64,000 bases of DNA from Stutzerimonas stutzeri (GTDB lineage: Bacteria > Pseudomonadota > Gammaproteobacteria > Pseudomonadales > Pseudomonadaceae). Location of the stretch: positions 1 through 64,000 of the forward strand of contig NZ_JAAMQZ010000029.1 of the NCBI RefSeq assembly GCF_013522825.1. Direction: 5' to 3'. Below the pieces are notes generated by a model, which did no database searches, was not told where the DNA came from, and worked only from the letters and a program-made list of their open reading frames with translations. This document shows, in pieces, positions 25,822 to 34,388 of the stretch (the first letter of the stretch is position 1; every line of letters begins with the position of its first letter). A program made the position numbers and the translations under genes.

Positions 25822-27989
25822 GGCCGTGCCTCGGCGTTGCTTGTCTCAGTGGTGGTGAGGTGGCGGAAGCCATCGAGCAGGTCGTCGGGCAGTGATTGAT
25901 CCTGTAGGCCGGGAGTGCCACGGTTTTCCCACCAGTCGCTGGCTTCGACATAGTGCTGGCGCATGTGGCTCGCAAGCTGCTGTAAGTCCTCGGGCATCAT
26001 TTCGTCAGGGTCGGGTACCGGCAACGGCATGCGGATTTTCCAGAGCTGGCCACCTTGCAACAGGGCAAAGGCCTGGCCTTTTGGCAAGCCAACCACGTGT
26101 GCGGGTTCAATCATCGGCACGCTGGCGGTGCTGATGCGATCCTGAGCATTGGAGGTGAAATCTGTTGGCCCTCGAACGTCGGAGCTGTCAGTAGCCCCGC
26201 TGACCAGCGTCGTGGTGTAGACGTCCACTTTTGGAAGCTGCCGGGTGAGTAGCTCGGCGGTCGCGGTTTCGCGCACTCTCAGCATGAACAGATTGTTGAA
26301 GTTGCCGATAACTTGGCCCGCTTTTGCGCGGTTGCCAAGACGGGCTTCGATGTCAGAGAGCGTCTGCGTATAGGCGGTGATCTGTAACCCTGCGCCGCCG
26401 CCCTTGTTGACCAGAGGCACGAATTCATCACCCATCAGCTCATTGAACTCGTCCGCATGGACGTTGATAGGGACTCGTGCTCCCGCTGTTGCGCCGGGCA
26501 GCCCGTCGTCGATGCCAAATTTGTAGATATGGCCGGCGACCGATACCAGGTCAGCGAACATCGAGTTGCCGACTGCAGCGGCAACTTCCGCATCCGACAG
26601 GGCATCAAGGCCGACATAGACCACCGCGCGTTTGCGGACGACCTGCATCCAGTCGAAGATTGGCCTGGGATCGTTGAGGTCGGAATAGTTCGGTGCGAGT
26701 AGCTGCGCGGTTTTGCCGGTGGTGAGTTTCTCCAGCAACGGTAAAAGGCTGGCGACGATCTTGTCGAAATACGTCCGGTCATAGCGCACGGCACTGCGCA
26801 GACCGTCGAGTACCGGGTCGTAGGTGCGTACCTGTGAGAGGTATTGCTCCAAGGCTACGACCCGCTTCTCTCGCCCGATCATATTGCGCGGGATATTTTT
26901 GTCGTTCAGCCGGCTTTCGAGCTGGACGATGATTTCCCAGGCCTTCGGTTCGTGCTTGGCGAAGTAGTGCTGCGCGTACTCGATAAAGAGCGCGTCGATG
27001 TTGACGACATGCCGCTGAATCAGCAGGTAGTCGGGGCGCTGGCCCAGCTCGACGAGGGCACGGGCGATGATGTTGACGAACCGCCAGGCGAACTCCCTGA
27101 AAGCGGCGCTATTGCCTTCACCTGAGAGCTGTCCGGCGATACGCGTGGCCACTTCGCTGATCCGCCCGAACCGGCCCACTGCGTTGTAGCGTGCGCTGAA
27201 ATCATGCCAGCCCAAGTGGAAAACATAGAACTCACGTTCGCGCCCGGCGCGTTTGGCCTCCACGTACATCCGCTTGAGTAGGTCTGCATCCCCTTTGGGG
27301 TCGAATACGATCACCACCTCGTGCTCTCCGGCGGCGTTGCGCCGTCGAATGTCCTGAGTCACGAACAGCTCGGCCAATCGGGTCTTGCCGACCCGTGTCG
27401 CGCCCAGCACAAGTGAGTGTCCGGCTCGTTCTCCGAGTGGCAGGCTGACATCGACTTCGTTTGGCTCGATGCCGTGCAGCCGCGGCAGGCCGCCGACCGG
27501 TGGCAACGGGCGCACCGGATTGATGGGAACGTCCCAAGTGGTGAGCTTGGCCAGCTTCGATAGTGGAAACGGTGCGAACTCCAGCCGCTCTTCCAAGCGG
27601 CGTGCCAACTGGTAAGCGGGCGTAGGTTCCACATAGCGGCGGAACTCGGGCCTGAAAGTCTGCGTCAGGCGGTGCGTGTGCCGTTGTTCCCAGCGAAAGC
27701 CTCTGCCTATGAACAGCCGTTGCTGGCCGACAGGCACATTACGGCTGGTCATCACATAGCGCGGCAGGCGGCGGATATTGCGCCGGTAGCGCAGGATGAC
27801 CAGCGCATCACGCAGGCGAATCGTGCCGAAGGTGAGAAAGGCAAGGGCGCTGCCCAGGCCAATCGATGGGCTCAGCGCCAGTGACCACGGTGCCATCAGG
27901 GACAGAAACGCGGCGGCGGCGCAGACCGCCACGCTGTACAGCTCCACGGCTGGCCGCAACAGCACTTCTATCGCGTGGCTCTGGGCCAT
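25818..27989 (-). CDS. traD: TraD-type conjugative coupling protein (TIGR03743, SXT/PFGI-1 type)
   Basis: 723-residue type IV coupling protein that brings the relaxase-DNA complex to the secretion channel. N-terminal membrane helices at about 15-60, Walker A LGATRVGKTRLAE near 198, Walker B VVIVFDPKGDADLL near 228, and later ITAYTQTLSDIEARLGNRAK with the conserved Gln of RecA-like motors. Length agrees with SXT TraD-like proteins. Confidence 0.93.
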   Translation of the reverse strand: MAQSHAIEVLLRPAVELYSVAVCAAAAFLSLMAPWSLALSPSIGLGSALAFLTFGTIRLRDALVILRYRRNIRRLPRYVMTSRNVPVGQQRLFIGRGFRWEQRHTHRLTQTFRPEFRRYVEPTPAYQLARRLEERLEFAPFPLSKLAKLTTWDVPINPVRPLPPVGGLPRLHGIEPNEVDVSLPLGERAGHSLVLGATRVGKTRLAELFVTQDIRRRNAAGEHEVVIVFDPKGDADLLKRMYVEAKRAGREREFYVFHLGWHDFSARYNAVGRFGRISEVATRIAGQLSGEGNSAAFREFAWRFVNIIARALVELGQRPDYLLIQRHVVNIDALFIEYAQHYFAKHEPKAWEIIVQLESRLNDKNIPRNMIGREKRVVALEQYLSQVRTYDPVLDGLRSAVRYDRTYFDKIVASLLPLLEKLTTGKTAQLLAPNYSDLNDPRPIFDWMQVVRKRAVVYVGLDALSDAEVAAAVGNSMFADLVSVAGHIYKFGIDDGLPGATAGARVPINVHADEFNELMGDEFVPLVNKGGGAGLQITAYTQTLSDIEARLGNRAKAGQVIGNFNNLFMLRVRETATAELLTRQLPKVDVYTTTLVSGATDSSDVRGPTDFTSNAQDRISTASVPMIEPAHVVGLPKGQAFALLQGGQLWKIRMPLPVPDPDEMMPEDLQQLASHMRQHYVEASDWWENRGTPGLQDQSLPDDLLDGFRHLTTTETSNAEARP

Positions 27990-27999
27990 GGCCGGCGCT

Positions 28000-28527
28000 T
28001 CACTGCTCGACGCCGGTTGCCGTGATCAGCACCGGGTAGTGGCGCAAGCCAAGGCGCTCGGCGAGATCATCCCCCGCAACCGGTGACAGTAACAGCCCCG
28101 GCACCAGCGCACGCAGCGCAGCCAGGGCCTCGGCCGACTTGACGTTGACCACTAGGCCCACGGCATTGAGCTCGTGTATGCGCAGTGCGCGCTGACGCAG
28201 CCAGGCGCGCGAGCGATTGTCGTCGCCGACGAGAAAGAACGGCGGCATTCCCGGCGCTTCGATCAACCTACGCGCTACATCGCCCGGTGACAGCTGCATC
28301 GAGCGCACCGGCAGCATGTCGGCTTCGTTGAACGGTTTGGCTGGCGGACGCGGAATCTCGATGGGTGATGCGCTCACCTCGGCGCGCGGTTGCAAGTTCA
28401 AGGCTTCGTAGTACGGCAAGGCCGACGTACCGCCATGGTCTGCGACGATGATCAGCGCGTCAGCCTGGGTGGCCAGCGACAGCCACGGCAGCGAAAGATA
28501 CGCGACGAGGATGGTCAGGGATTTCAT
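28000..28527 (-). CDS. ICE protein, PFL_4695 family (TIGR03765)
   Basis: 175-residue exported protein, signal peptide about 1-24. The domain (ALIIVADHGGTSALPYYEAL and NAVGLVVNVKSAEALAAL) matches TIGR03765. Start at 28527 was taken because the longer open frame has no family match upstream, and ATG overlaps the transglycosylase stop. Its role in transfer is unknown. Confidence 0.85.
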   Translation of the reverse strand: MKSLTILVAYLSLPWLSLATQADALIIVADHGGTSALPYYEALNLQPRAEVSASPIEIPRPPAKPFNEADMLPVRSMQLSPGDVARRLIEAPGMPPFFLVGDDNRSRAWLRQRALRIHELNAVGLVVNVKSAEALAALRALVPGLLLSPVAGDDLAERLGLRHYPVLITATGVEQ

Positions 28528-29087
28528 GGCAGATTCCCTCGCGAAGTGATTTCCAGCTGGGAGGTACCCAGTACGCGGGCCAGGTGCTGGCCGACGCTGT
28601 GGCGGTAGCGCGCAGCCGGCGCACCACCAGCCGGGCGGTGGTAACGACCGATGGCGAGCAGCCAGTCCTCTCCTTCGAGGTGCTGCTCGCGCAGGATCTC
28701 GGCGGCGATGGCCAGGTTGCGGTAAGGGTCGAGCAGGTCGCAGGGCTGTGCGTAACGCTGCGGGTGGTAGCCGAGATTGATCTGGCCGAGACCCGCGTCG
28801 ATGCGCGTGGCGGGTGTGCGCTTGAGAGCCTGGCGCAGCTCGCTGCAAGCCTCGGCACGGGTGGCGTAGCGCTGCGCCTTGCCAGCGACGTTGAGCGTCC
28901 ATGGCCACGGCACCAGGCGGCCACGCAAGCGGATACCGCTCTCTTGCAACGCGATGGCGTACAACACGGTCGAGGGAATACCGGCGCGCTTCGCAGCGAC
29001 TTGATAGGCCGGCGGCGGGATTTCCCGCGCCTGGATGGGGCTTGCCAGTGCGCAGGCCAGCAGCACGAGCGCGTGGCGGCGCGACAT
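28524..29087 (-). CDS. Lytic transglycosylase of the conjugation system (SLT domain)
   Basis: 187-residue periplasmic enzyme that would open peptidoglycan for pilus passage, like VirB1. Signal peptide about 1-20 (ACALASPIQA). Catalytic Glu in IALQESGIR (about residue 49), followed by the SLT motifs GLGQINLGYHPQ and NLAIAAEILREQH. The start 29087 shares one base with the previous stop (TAATG). Family length is about 180-200. Confidence 0.9.
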   Translation of the reverse strand: MSRRHALVLLACALASPIQAREIPPPAYQVAAKRAGIPSTVLYAIALQESGIRLRGRLVPWPWTLNVAGKAQRYATRAEACSELRQALKRTPATRIDAGLGQINLGYHPQRYAQPCDLLDPYRNLAIAAEILREQHLEGEDWLLAIGRYHRPAGGAPAARYRHSVGQHLARVLGTSQLEITSRGNLP

Positions 29088-29812
29088 TACCGCTGCCGCT
29101 GCCACTGGTTGCCGACCTTGTGTACGACTGCCGGCAGGTCACCCTGCAGATTCAGCGATTGCCAGCGTCCCGAATCGTGGTTGAGCGTGATCTGGCCGCT
29201 GCGCGCCTTGGCCGGGTCGATGCCAATACGTTGTGCCCAGGCGCGAATACGTGCGTCGTCGGCGTGGCTGTCGACGACGTAAATGTCGAATTCCATACCA
29301 GCAGCTTGCAGCCGCTGCGCTGCCCGATCGCATGCGGGGCAAGCGTCCTGGACGAATACGGCGAGCCGTCCGTTCGCCGTTGGCACAACCGGCGAGAATG
29401 CCAGGCCGGCATCGGGCAGGATGACGCGCGGCATATCTGTGTTGAGCCGCTGCCAGGAGTCGTCGTAAGCCCGTTGGTACGCCAGCAGCTTTTCGACGCG
29501 GTGGGCTTCTGCTTCGACCTGCAACTCTGCATAGCGTCGCCGTTCTTGGTCGGAGCGCGCCTCGATTCCTAGCGCGGTAAGTGGGTCGAGGTTGGGAGAA
29601 TAGATACCCAGCGGCCCTCGCATCAGCGTCCGGTAGCGCGCCCATTCCTCGGCGCTCAGCCCCCAGCCTCGGGCGTGCTGCTCGTCGGTGCGCTCGGTGG
29701 TCATCGGTCGCTCGCGGGTGTGCAGGTTGTCGGCTGTGAGGGTTTCTGCTCCGTGGACAAGGTTGCCGGTCAGCAGGACGATCAGTACGGGGACGATATG
29801 GCGCTGCTTCAT
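29087..29812 (-). CDS. ICE protein, TIGR03759 family, with thioredoxin-like CPAC
   Basis: 241-residue secreted protein; signal peptide about 1-21 (LVHGA). N-terminal helical half contains GWGLSAEEWARYRTLMRGPLG, the family signature; the C-terminal half looks thioredoxin-like with VQDACPACDRAAQ (Cys158/Cys161) and a later LPAVV loop. It may act as a disulfide isomerase or oxidant for cysteine-rich transfer proteins such as the TraU- and TraH-like proteins here. That role is inference. Confidence 0.85.
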   Translation of the reverse strand: MKQRHIVPVLIVLLTGNLVHGAETLTADNLHTRERPMTTERTDEQHARGWGLSAEEWARYRTLMRGPLGIYSPNLDPLTALGIEARSDQERRRYAELQVEAEAHRVEKLLAYQRAYDDSWQRLNTDMPRVILPDAGLAFSPVVPTANGRLAVFVQDACPACDRAAQRLQAAGMEFDIYVVDSHADDARIRAWAQRIGIDPAKARSGQITLNHDSGRWQSLNLQGDLPAVVHKVGNQWQRQR

Positions 29813-29821
29813 CTGCTTGTA

Positions 29822-30475
29822 CTACTGCGCGGGAATGGGCAGGCGACGAGTGTCGTCGCCGTGTCGGAACACGGCAGCGCTCCCTTCGATGGTTTCGAGA
29901 TGCCAACCGGCTTCCGCCTCGCCGGGACGCAGCAGGCGAACCTGCGAGAGCGTGTTCGAGGCGGCTGACAGAATCGAAAGGAAGCGCTCGCCGGCGCGCC
30001 GCTCGGCACCGATCACACGGAATGGCGGCTCGATGGTCTTTGGTTTGGCGGGGGCGGCAGCTCGCGGGTGGGGCGCAGTCGATGATGCTGGGCGAGGTGC
30101 GCTGTGCCGTATTTCTAACTGCTCGATGCGGGCTTGCAACGGCACCAGATTGTCCGCTGTTGGGAGGCTAACCAGAGCCTGGTCGATGGTATTTAGTCGC
30201 TGCTCCAGCGCCTGGCGCTCGGCTTCATAGCGCGCCTGTGGAAGGGCGTCCGGTTGCTGTTGGGCTTGCTCGACCTGCTGGACCAGGTCGGCCAAGCGCT
30301 TTTTCAGCACGGCGACCTGCAGGCCGGGGGCGCTGGTTTCGACCTGTGTTGCCAGCCCTGAAAGAGCGACATGATCGATCACAACGGCAGAGCTGATGAG
30401 CAGCAGCCAGATGATGGCGGCGGCGCGTAGCAGCGTGCCGTGCCGGTGGTGCCCACTGCTCGGTATCGTCGTCAT
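29822..30475 (-). CDS. ICE conserved protein with membrane anchor and coiled coil
   Basis: 217 residues: one N-terminal helix (about 16-36), a Gln/Leu/Glu coiled coil (about 55-115), a Pro/Ala linker, and a C-terminal domain (PPFRVIGAERRAGERFLSI, then GWHLETIEGSAAVF) that resembles PilP/general-secretion C-like beta domains only weakly. It overlaps pilL by 4 bases. No firm function; a pilus-assembly role is suggested by neighbours. Confidence 0.6.
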   Translation of the reverse strand: MTTIPSSGHHRHGTLLRAAAIIWLLLISSAVVIDHVALSGLATQVETSAPGLQVAVLKKRLADLVQQVEQAQQQPDALPQARYEAERQALEQRLNTIDQALVSLPTADNLVPLQARIEQLEIRHSAPRPASSTAPHPRAAAPAKPKTIEPPFRVIGAERRAGERFLSILSAASNTLSQVRLLRPGEAEAGWHLETIEGSAAVFRHGDDTRRLPIPAQ

Positions 30476-30993
30476 GGCTGTGGCTCCCTAGCGGCACCGG
30501 GAGCGGTATCCGCAGTGGCGGGTGGGGCTTCGGCTGGCGTGTTGAGGGGCTGAGTGAAGCAGACGCGGCGTGCGGTGTGATCGACGTGCAGCGTCCGCGC
30601 TGTCCCGGCCAGGATCAGCAGGGCATCGCGTAGCTGCAGCGGGCCAAGGTGGTAGTGCGCCGCCGGCAGCGGGAGGCTGCCCAGCGCATCAGTTTCACGT
30701 CCGCTGCAGAGCTGGTAGCCGGAGCGTTGCAACACATGGCGTAGCGCGTCAGCGACGTTGGCGTTGAGAGTGTCGGGAATGGAGACGTCGACGACCTGCA
30801 ACAGCAGATCCTGCTGGGCGGTCGTCGGGGTCAGCTCGACAAGGGTGTAACGGCCATAGCGGACTGCCGGGACGTATTCCGGTGCTGGAACCGCCACTTC
30901 TTCCTGAACGGGAGTGGGAGAGGGCGGCGTTGCACAGCCAGCCGTCAGGACGGCCAGCAGCAGGCAACTGCGGTAGGAAATGGCGGCGTGCAT
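30472..30993 (-). CDS. pilL: PilL N-terminal-type lipoprotein of PFGI-1-class ICE (TIGR03748)
   Basis: 173-residue lipoprotein; signal with lipobox LTAGC (Cys20). The domain with YGRYTLVELTPTTAQQDLLLQVVDV and VADALRHVLQRSGYQLC is the PilL-N fold. In conjugative type IVb pilus loci PilL2 is an outer-membrane-linked starter of the pil cluster, but here no pilN-pilV genes follow, so this is the short solo form usual at the head of the T4SS operon. It is the first gene of the leftward transfer set. Confidence 0.88.
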   Translation of the reverse strand: MHAAISYRSCLLLAVLTAGCATPPSPTPVQEEVAVPAPEYVPAVRYGRYTLVELTPTTAQQDLLLQVVDVSIPDTLNANVADALRHVLQRSGYQLCSGRETDALGSLPLPAAHYHLGPLQLRDALLILAGTARTLHVDHTARRVCFTQPLNTPAEAPPATADTAPGAAREPQP

Positions 30994-31420
30994 GGTGCGG
31001 CTCTCGGCAAGGTCGAGCCGAGACCATCGCCATTCTGCGAAGCCGCATCAGCAAACAAAGGGAACTGCTGTCTGCCGGTTTTCATGAGCTCCTACGCTGA
31101 GCCAATCTCAGGAGTGGTCAAAAAACGTCAGGTGAATGAGAGGCCCTCGGTTGTGAGCATTTCAGGAGTTATCGAAAGGGTTATCCACAGGTTTTGTGGA
31201 TAAAAAAAGGCTGGCATCTCTGATGCCTGTCTCGACCACAGAGGTTCGATACAGCTTGGATCATCAAACAGGCAGACGAGCTAGGACGGTACTACCTGGG
31301 GCATCAACTGGCAGAAATCGGCAAAAGCGGGCATTCAACCTCTAGGTCGTTGCCACAAATTATTGCTTTGGAAGACCGCTGGCTTCCAGATGGCCGTTCT
31401 AACACGGTGGACTAGCCAAC
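30994..31420. other. Non-coding region: junction of transfer module and metal cargo
   Basis: 427 bases without a gene. It holds two inverted DnaA-box sequences (31181-31203), a short hairpin (GGCATC/GATGCC, 31212-31226) and a 13-base sequence GATGGCCGTTCTA (31389-31401) that recurs at 35629-35641. The promoter of the pilL-led operon should be in its left part. Confidence 0.45.
31181..31203. promoter_or_regulatory. Pair of inverted perfect DnaA boxes
   Basis: TTATCCACA (31181-31189) and TGTGGATAA (31195-31203) are two consensus DnaA boxes in inverted orientation, 5 bases apart, followed by a run of A. Could be DnaA control of the transfer operon or part of a replication origin; the pair also forms a stable hairpin. 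Confidence 0.5.
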
Positions 31421-31882
31421 TTAGAGCCAGCGACGCACCTGCGCCTGATAGACCTGGAATTCGCTGCCGAACAGGGTTGTCAGGGCGCGCTCCTCAGGGT
31501 TGATCTGGAAGCGATTCATATACAGGACGAACCCCAGCACCCCGAGCAATGCCAACGGTGAGGCCAGGTAGCAGGCCCAGGCCAGTAATAACAGAGCAAA
31601 GCCGACGTACATCGGGTTGCGTGAGTACCGATAGATACCCGAGCGCACCAGCGCTGATGCAGTTTCAGGTTTAAGCGGATTGACGGTGGTCTGCGCCTGC
31701 CGAAACGACAGCACTCCGGCCACACTGAAGCAAACGCCAATGGCCGACACGAGCAGCGCCAACAGCACACGCACAGAGAGCGCCAGGTCGAGGCTCGGCA
31801 CATATCGGGCGACCAGCCACATCAGCAGCCCGAACAGAGCAGTCACAATCGGCGGAGGTATCTTGTTTTCCAGTGCTCGCAT
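31421..31882 (-). CDS. Isoprenylcysteine methyltransferase-like membrane protein (PEMT/ICMT superfamily), copy 1
   Basis: 153-residue protein with four hydrophobic segments and the family hallmarks GIYRYSRNPMY (residues 82-92) and NPEER (128-132), which form the S-adenosylmethionine and substrate site in ICMT/phospholipid methyltransferases. Bacterial members of this size are usually of unknown substrate. It is the last gene of a leftward CDF-dsbB-dsbA-methyltransferase unit, 49 bases after dsbA. A second, broken copy lies at 36792-37253. Confidence 0.8.
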   Translation of the reverse strand: MRALENKIPPPIVTALFGLLMWLVARYVPSLDLALSVRVLLALLVSAIGVCFSVAGVLSFRQAQTTVNPLKPETASALVRSGIYRYSRNPMYVGFALLLLAWACYLASPLALLGVLGFVLYMNRFQINPEERALTTLFGSEFQVYQAQVRRWL

Positions 31883-31931
31883 AAAAACTCCCGATTAAAG
31901 CAGTCACGGCGTTTGCGCCAGTCTTGGTGTT

Positions 31932-32576
31932 TTAGCGCACTTTCTGCAATTCGCTTTGCACCAACTCCAACAGAGGCTCTGGGCCGAACTTAGTCAGAAG
32001 CTTTCCGTTGACGAAAAAGGTGGGCGTACCTTGAATGCCGACTTTCTTCACGTCCGCAGCATCTTTGGCCAGTATCTCGTCGATGGCCGGCGAGTTCATT
32101 GTGGCGCGGGCCTTCTCGACATCCAGACCCACTGCGGCGGCCGCTTCCCAGGCTTTCTGTGCTTGCGCGTCGTCATGCCACAGCGGCTGTGCTTCCAGCA
32201 CGGCGGCCAGCACCGGCTCGTAAAGCCCCTGCATGCGCGCCGTCTCCAGTAAGCGCACGGCCTCTTCCGAGCCCCGGTGGAACAGCACATAGCGCACGAC
32301 CAGGCGTACGTCCTGCGGGTACTGCGCCATGATTTGCTTCACGTAGGGGAAAAACGCTCGGCAGCTTTCGCACGAAGGGTCGAAGAACTCGACGATGGTG
32401 ACCGGAGCGTTGATCGGCCCAATGATTGGTGAGTGGAAACGCACCAGCGAGCTGCTCGCCTGGGTGACGACCTGAGCCTCCTGGGGGGTGGAAAACCGCT
32501 GGTAGAGCATTGCCGCCACGACGAATCCGGCAATGGTTACCGCGCTGATGGTCAGCACGACGGCACGTCTATTCAT
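31932..32576 (-). CDS. DsbA-family thiol oxidoreductase, copy 1
   Basis: 214-residue membrane-anchored thioredoxin-like protein. An N-terminal helix (about 5-25) is probably uncleaved; the active site is FFDPSCESCRAF (Cys69, Cys72), and the cis-Pro loop is QGTPTFFVNG. This is the DsbA/BdbD-like form found next to small DsbB/BdbC partners, not the classic 21-kDa DsbA with CPHC. It would oxidise or rearrange cysteines of exported proteins. It overlaps dsbB by 4 bases, so the two are made together. Confidence 0.88.
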   Translation of the reverse strand: MNRRAVVLTISAVTIAGFVVAAMLYQRFSTPQEAQVVTQASSSLVRFHSPIIGPINAPVTIVEFFDPSCESCRAFFPYVKQIMAQYPQDVRLVVRYVLFHRGSEEAVRLLETARMQGLYEPVLAAVLEAQPLWHDDAQAQKAWEAAAAVGLDVEKARATMNSPAIDEILAKDAADVKKVGIQGTPTFFVNGKLLTKFGPEPLLELVQSELQKVR

Positions 32577-33016
32577 ACAAGGGTTCGCCGACGAATCAGG
32601 ACAAGAAGCAGGACAATGGCAGTGAAAACCGCCAGGGACAAAAGCGGCAACGGTACGCTGCCGAAAATCAGCATGTCGGCCCCGGAACAGGAGGTTCCGG
32701 CGCTACAGGGTTTTTGATCCTCGGGGATCACGCCGACGAACAGCAGGCAGTGATACAGGGCCATCACCCAGCCGATAACGGCCAGAGGTAAGGCGTACCG
32801 CCAAACGGTGAAGTCGGCGCGGTAGAAGGCGATAGTTAATATCACCGCCAGCGGAAACATGAAAATTCGCTGGAACCAGCACAGCACACACGGGGTTCTG
32901 CCCATGACTTCGCCGATAAACAAGGCGGCCAGGGTTGCGGCCACCGCCAGCAGCCATGCGGTGGCTAATAGCACCCAGGTGCTTATGGTGGAATGCACCG
33001 GTACTTTCAGGCTCAT
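32573..33016 (-). CDS. DsbB/BdbC-type disulfide-bond protein, copy 1
   Basis: 147-residue four-helix inner-membrane protein that re-oxidises its DsbA partner with quinone. First cysteine pair in TPCVLCWFQR (Cys43/46), second in KPCSAGTSCSG (Cys104/110), each on a periplasmic loop. Shorter than E. coli DsbB (176 residues) and close to BdbC types. Stop overlaps dsbA. It begins right after the CDF gene (no gap), so the four genes form one operon. Confidence 0.9.
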   Translation of the reverse strand: MSLKVPVHSTISTWVLLATAWLLAVAATLAALFIGEVMGRTPCVLCWFQRIFMFPLAVILTIAFYRADFTVWRYALPLAVIGWVMALYHCLLFVGVIPEDQKPCSAGTSCSGADMLIFGSVPLPLLSLAVFTAIVLLLVLIRRRTLV

Positions 33017-33856
33017 CTACTCGTCCTTTTCCTTGGTTGGGGATGGCCCGCAACAGCTGTCGATTGCTGCTGTGTCGTAGCATGAAGCCTCTACCGCTGC
33101 TGGCTGGCAACAAGCACTGCCGTTCGTCTCGGTTTGCGCCGGACTCTCAGTCGCGCAACAGCGCTCTGCCTGAGCGTTGAGCGGTGGGTTGCAACAGGTG
33201 CTGAGTATGTTCACTGCTGGCGCTGCACTTGGCAAAACCACTGCATGCCGACGCCACTCCGCCCAGGACTCGGCAAGCACCTGCCGCGCGGAATGCAGAA
33301 ACAGCGCCGCGATGGCCAGCCCAACGATCACGTCTGGCCAGAGGGTTCCGGTAATCGCAACCAGAATGGCGGCGATGATCACGCTGACATTGGCAATCAA
33401 GTCGTTGCGTGAGCACAGCCAGGTGGATTTCATGTTCAGGTCGTCGCTGCGATGACGGTACAGCAGCGTGAAACAGAGCGTGTTGGCGATCAGCGCCGCA
33501 CTACCCACCAGCCCCATCCACTGTGCCTCGGGAACGCCACCCGTCACCAGCTTGCGTATGGCGTCGACGATTACCAGCAGGCCAAACAGTAACATCAGGC
33601 TGCCCTTGAATAGCGCCGCGCCAGCGCGAGTACGCGCGCTGCGGTGCAGCACATACAGGGTCAGCGCATACACCGATGCATCGCCGAACATATCCAGTGA
33701 GTCCGCCAGCACCGCTGTCGAACCGATGATCCAGCCGGCGACAAACTCGACCAAAAACATCAGGCCGTTGATCGCCAGAACGATATAAAGCACACGGCTT
33801 TGCTGGTCACGCAGCTGTGCTAGTTCGCTTGCCTTGTCTTCGCAGCAGCTGTCCAT
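33017..33856 (-). CDS. Cation diffusion facilitator with Cys-rich tail
   Basis: 279-residue CDF exporter with six membrane helices (about residues 20-200). Helix II carries DSLDMFGDA (DxxxD) and helix V carries CSRNDLIAN (Cys four residues before Asp), unlike the HxxxD/HxxxD or DxxxD/HxxxD sites of CzcD or YiiP. The C-terminal cytosolic domain is replaced by a tail with four CC pairs plus single cysteines (about 220-273); the N-terminus has another CC (residues 4-5). This points to a soft thiophilic ion (Cd, Hg, Pb or Cu(I)), though that is inference. It is controlled by the divergent MerR-type regulator at 33924 through the operator at 33887-33917. Confidence 0.85.
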   Translation of the reverse strand: MDSCCEDKASELAQLRDQQSRVLYIVLAINGLMFLVEFVAGWIIGSTAVLADSLDMFGDASVYALTLYVLHRSARTRAGAALFKGSLMLLFGLLVIVDAIRKLVTGGVPEAQWMGLVGSAALIANTLCFTLLYRHRSDDLNMKSTWLCSRNDLIANVSVIIAAILVAITGTLWPDVIVGLAIAALFLHSARQVLAESWAEWRRHAVVLPSAAPAVNILSTCCNPPLNAQAERCCATESPAQTETNGSACCQPAAVEASCYDTAAIDSCCGPSPTKEKDE

Positions 33857-33886
33857 GACCGATCCTCAGTTGGGCTGAATACGGTT

Positions 33887-33917
33887 AGGATGAAGGTTAT
33901 AGCGGCTATAAGGTCAA
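33887..33917 (-). promoter_or_regulatory. MerR-type promoter/operator for the CDF-dsbB-dsbA operon
   Basis: On the minus strand TTGACC (33912-33917) is followed by a 19-base spacer and CATCCT. The spacer contains the dyad TTATAG-CCG-CTATAA. A 19-base spacer is the hallmark of promoters that need a MerR-family activator to twist the DNA. It lies between the divergent regulator and the CDF gene. Confidence 0.8.
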
Positions 33918-33923
33918 GCAACG

Positions 33924-34328
33924 ATGAGCACGGCGAATTACACCATTGGTCAGCTGGCCAAGGCGACAGACACCAAAGCGGTGACGGTTCGCTACTACGA
34001 GCAACTGGGCCTACCGCCCTCGGCAGGGCGCACGCCTTCGGGCTATCGCGTTTATACGCATAGCGAGCGCGACCGCCTGCTGTTTATCCGTCGAGCTCGT
34101 TCACTGGGATTCACCCTGGATGATGTGCGCGAACTGCTGGGATTTGCCGATCAGCGCGATGCTTCCTGCGCTGCGGTAGATGCCAAAGTAGGCGAGCAAT
34201 TGCATCAAGTACGCGCCCGCATCCGTGACCTCATGGCTCTGGAGATCGAGCTGGAAAAACTGATCGCCTGCTGCCAAGGCGGAGTGATCGAGCAATGCCG
34301 AATAATCGATGCTCTGTCTGGTCACTAA
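33924..34328 (+). CDS. MerR-family metal-responsive regulator
   Basis: 134-residue regulator: winged helix-turn-helix at 7-75 (YTIGQLAKATDTKAVTVRYYE), a dimerisation helix, and cysteines at 82, 116, 117 and 125, close to the C82/C117/C126 metal site of MerR and the corresponding CadR/PbrR site. Likely senses Cd, Pb, Zn or Hg and activates the divergent CDF operon. The metal cannot be fixed from sequence. It differs clearly from the CadR at 60183. Confidence 0.88.
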   Translation: MSTANYTIGQLAKATDTKAVTVRYYEQLGLPPSAGRTPSGYRVYTHSERDRLLFIRRARSLGFTLDDVRELLGFADQRDASCAAVDAKVGEQLHQVRARIRDLMALEIELEKLIACCQGGVIEQCRIIDALSGH

Positions 34329-34388
34329 TATAGACACTATGAGTGTCAGCCTTGGGTCGACTGTTGCCCTTCGCGACAGGCAGCAATT

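Noticed and set aside
29139..29906. 255-residue leftward frame
   Set aside because: Out of frame with the well-supported TIGR03759 gene and Arg-rich.
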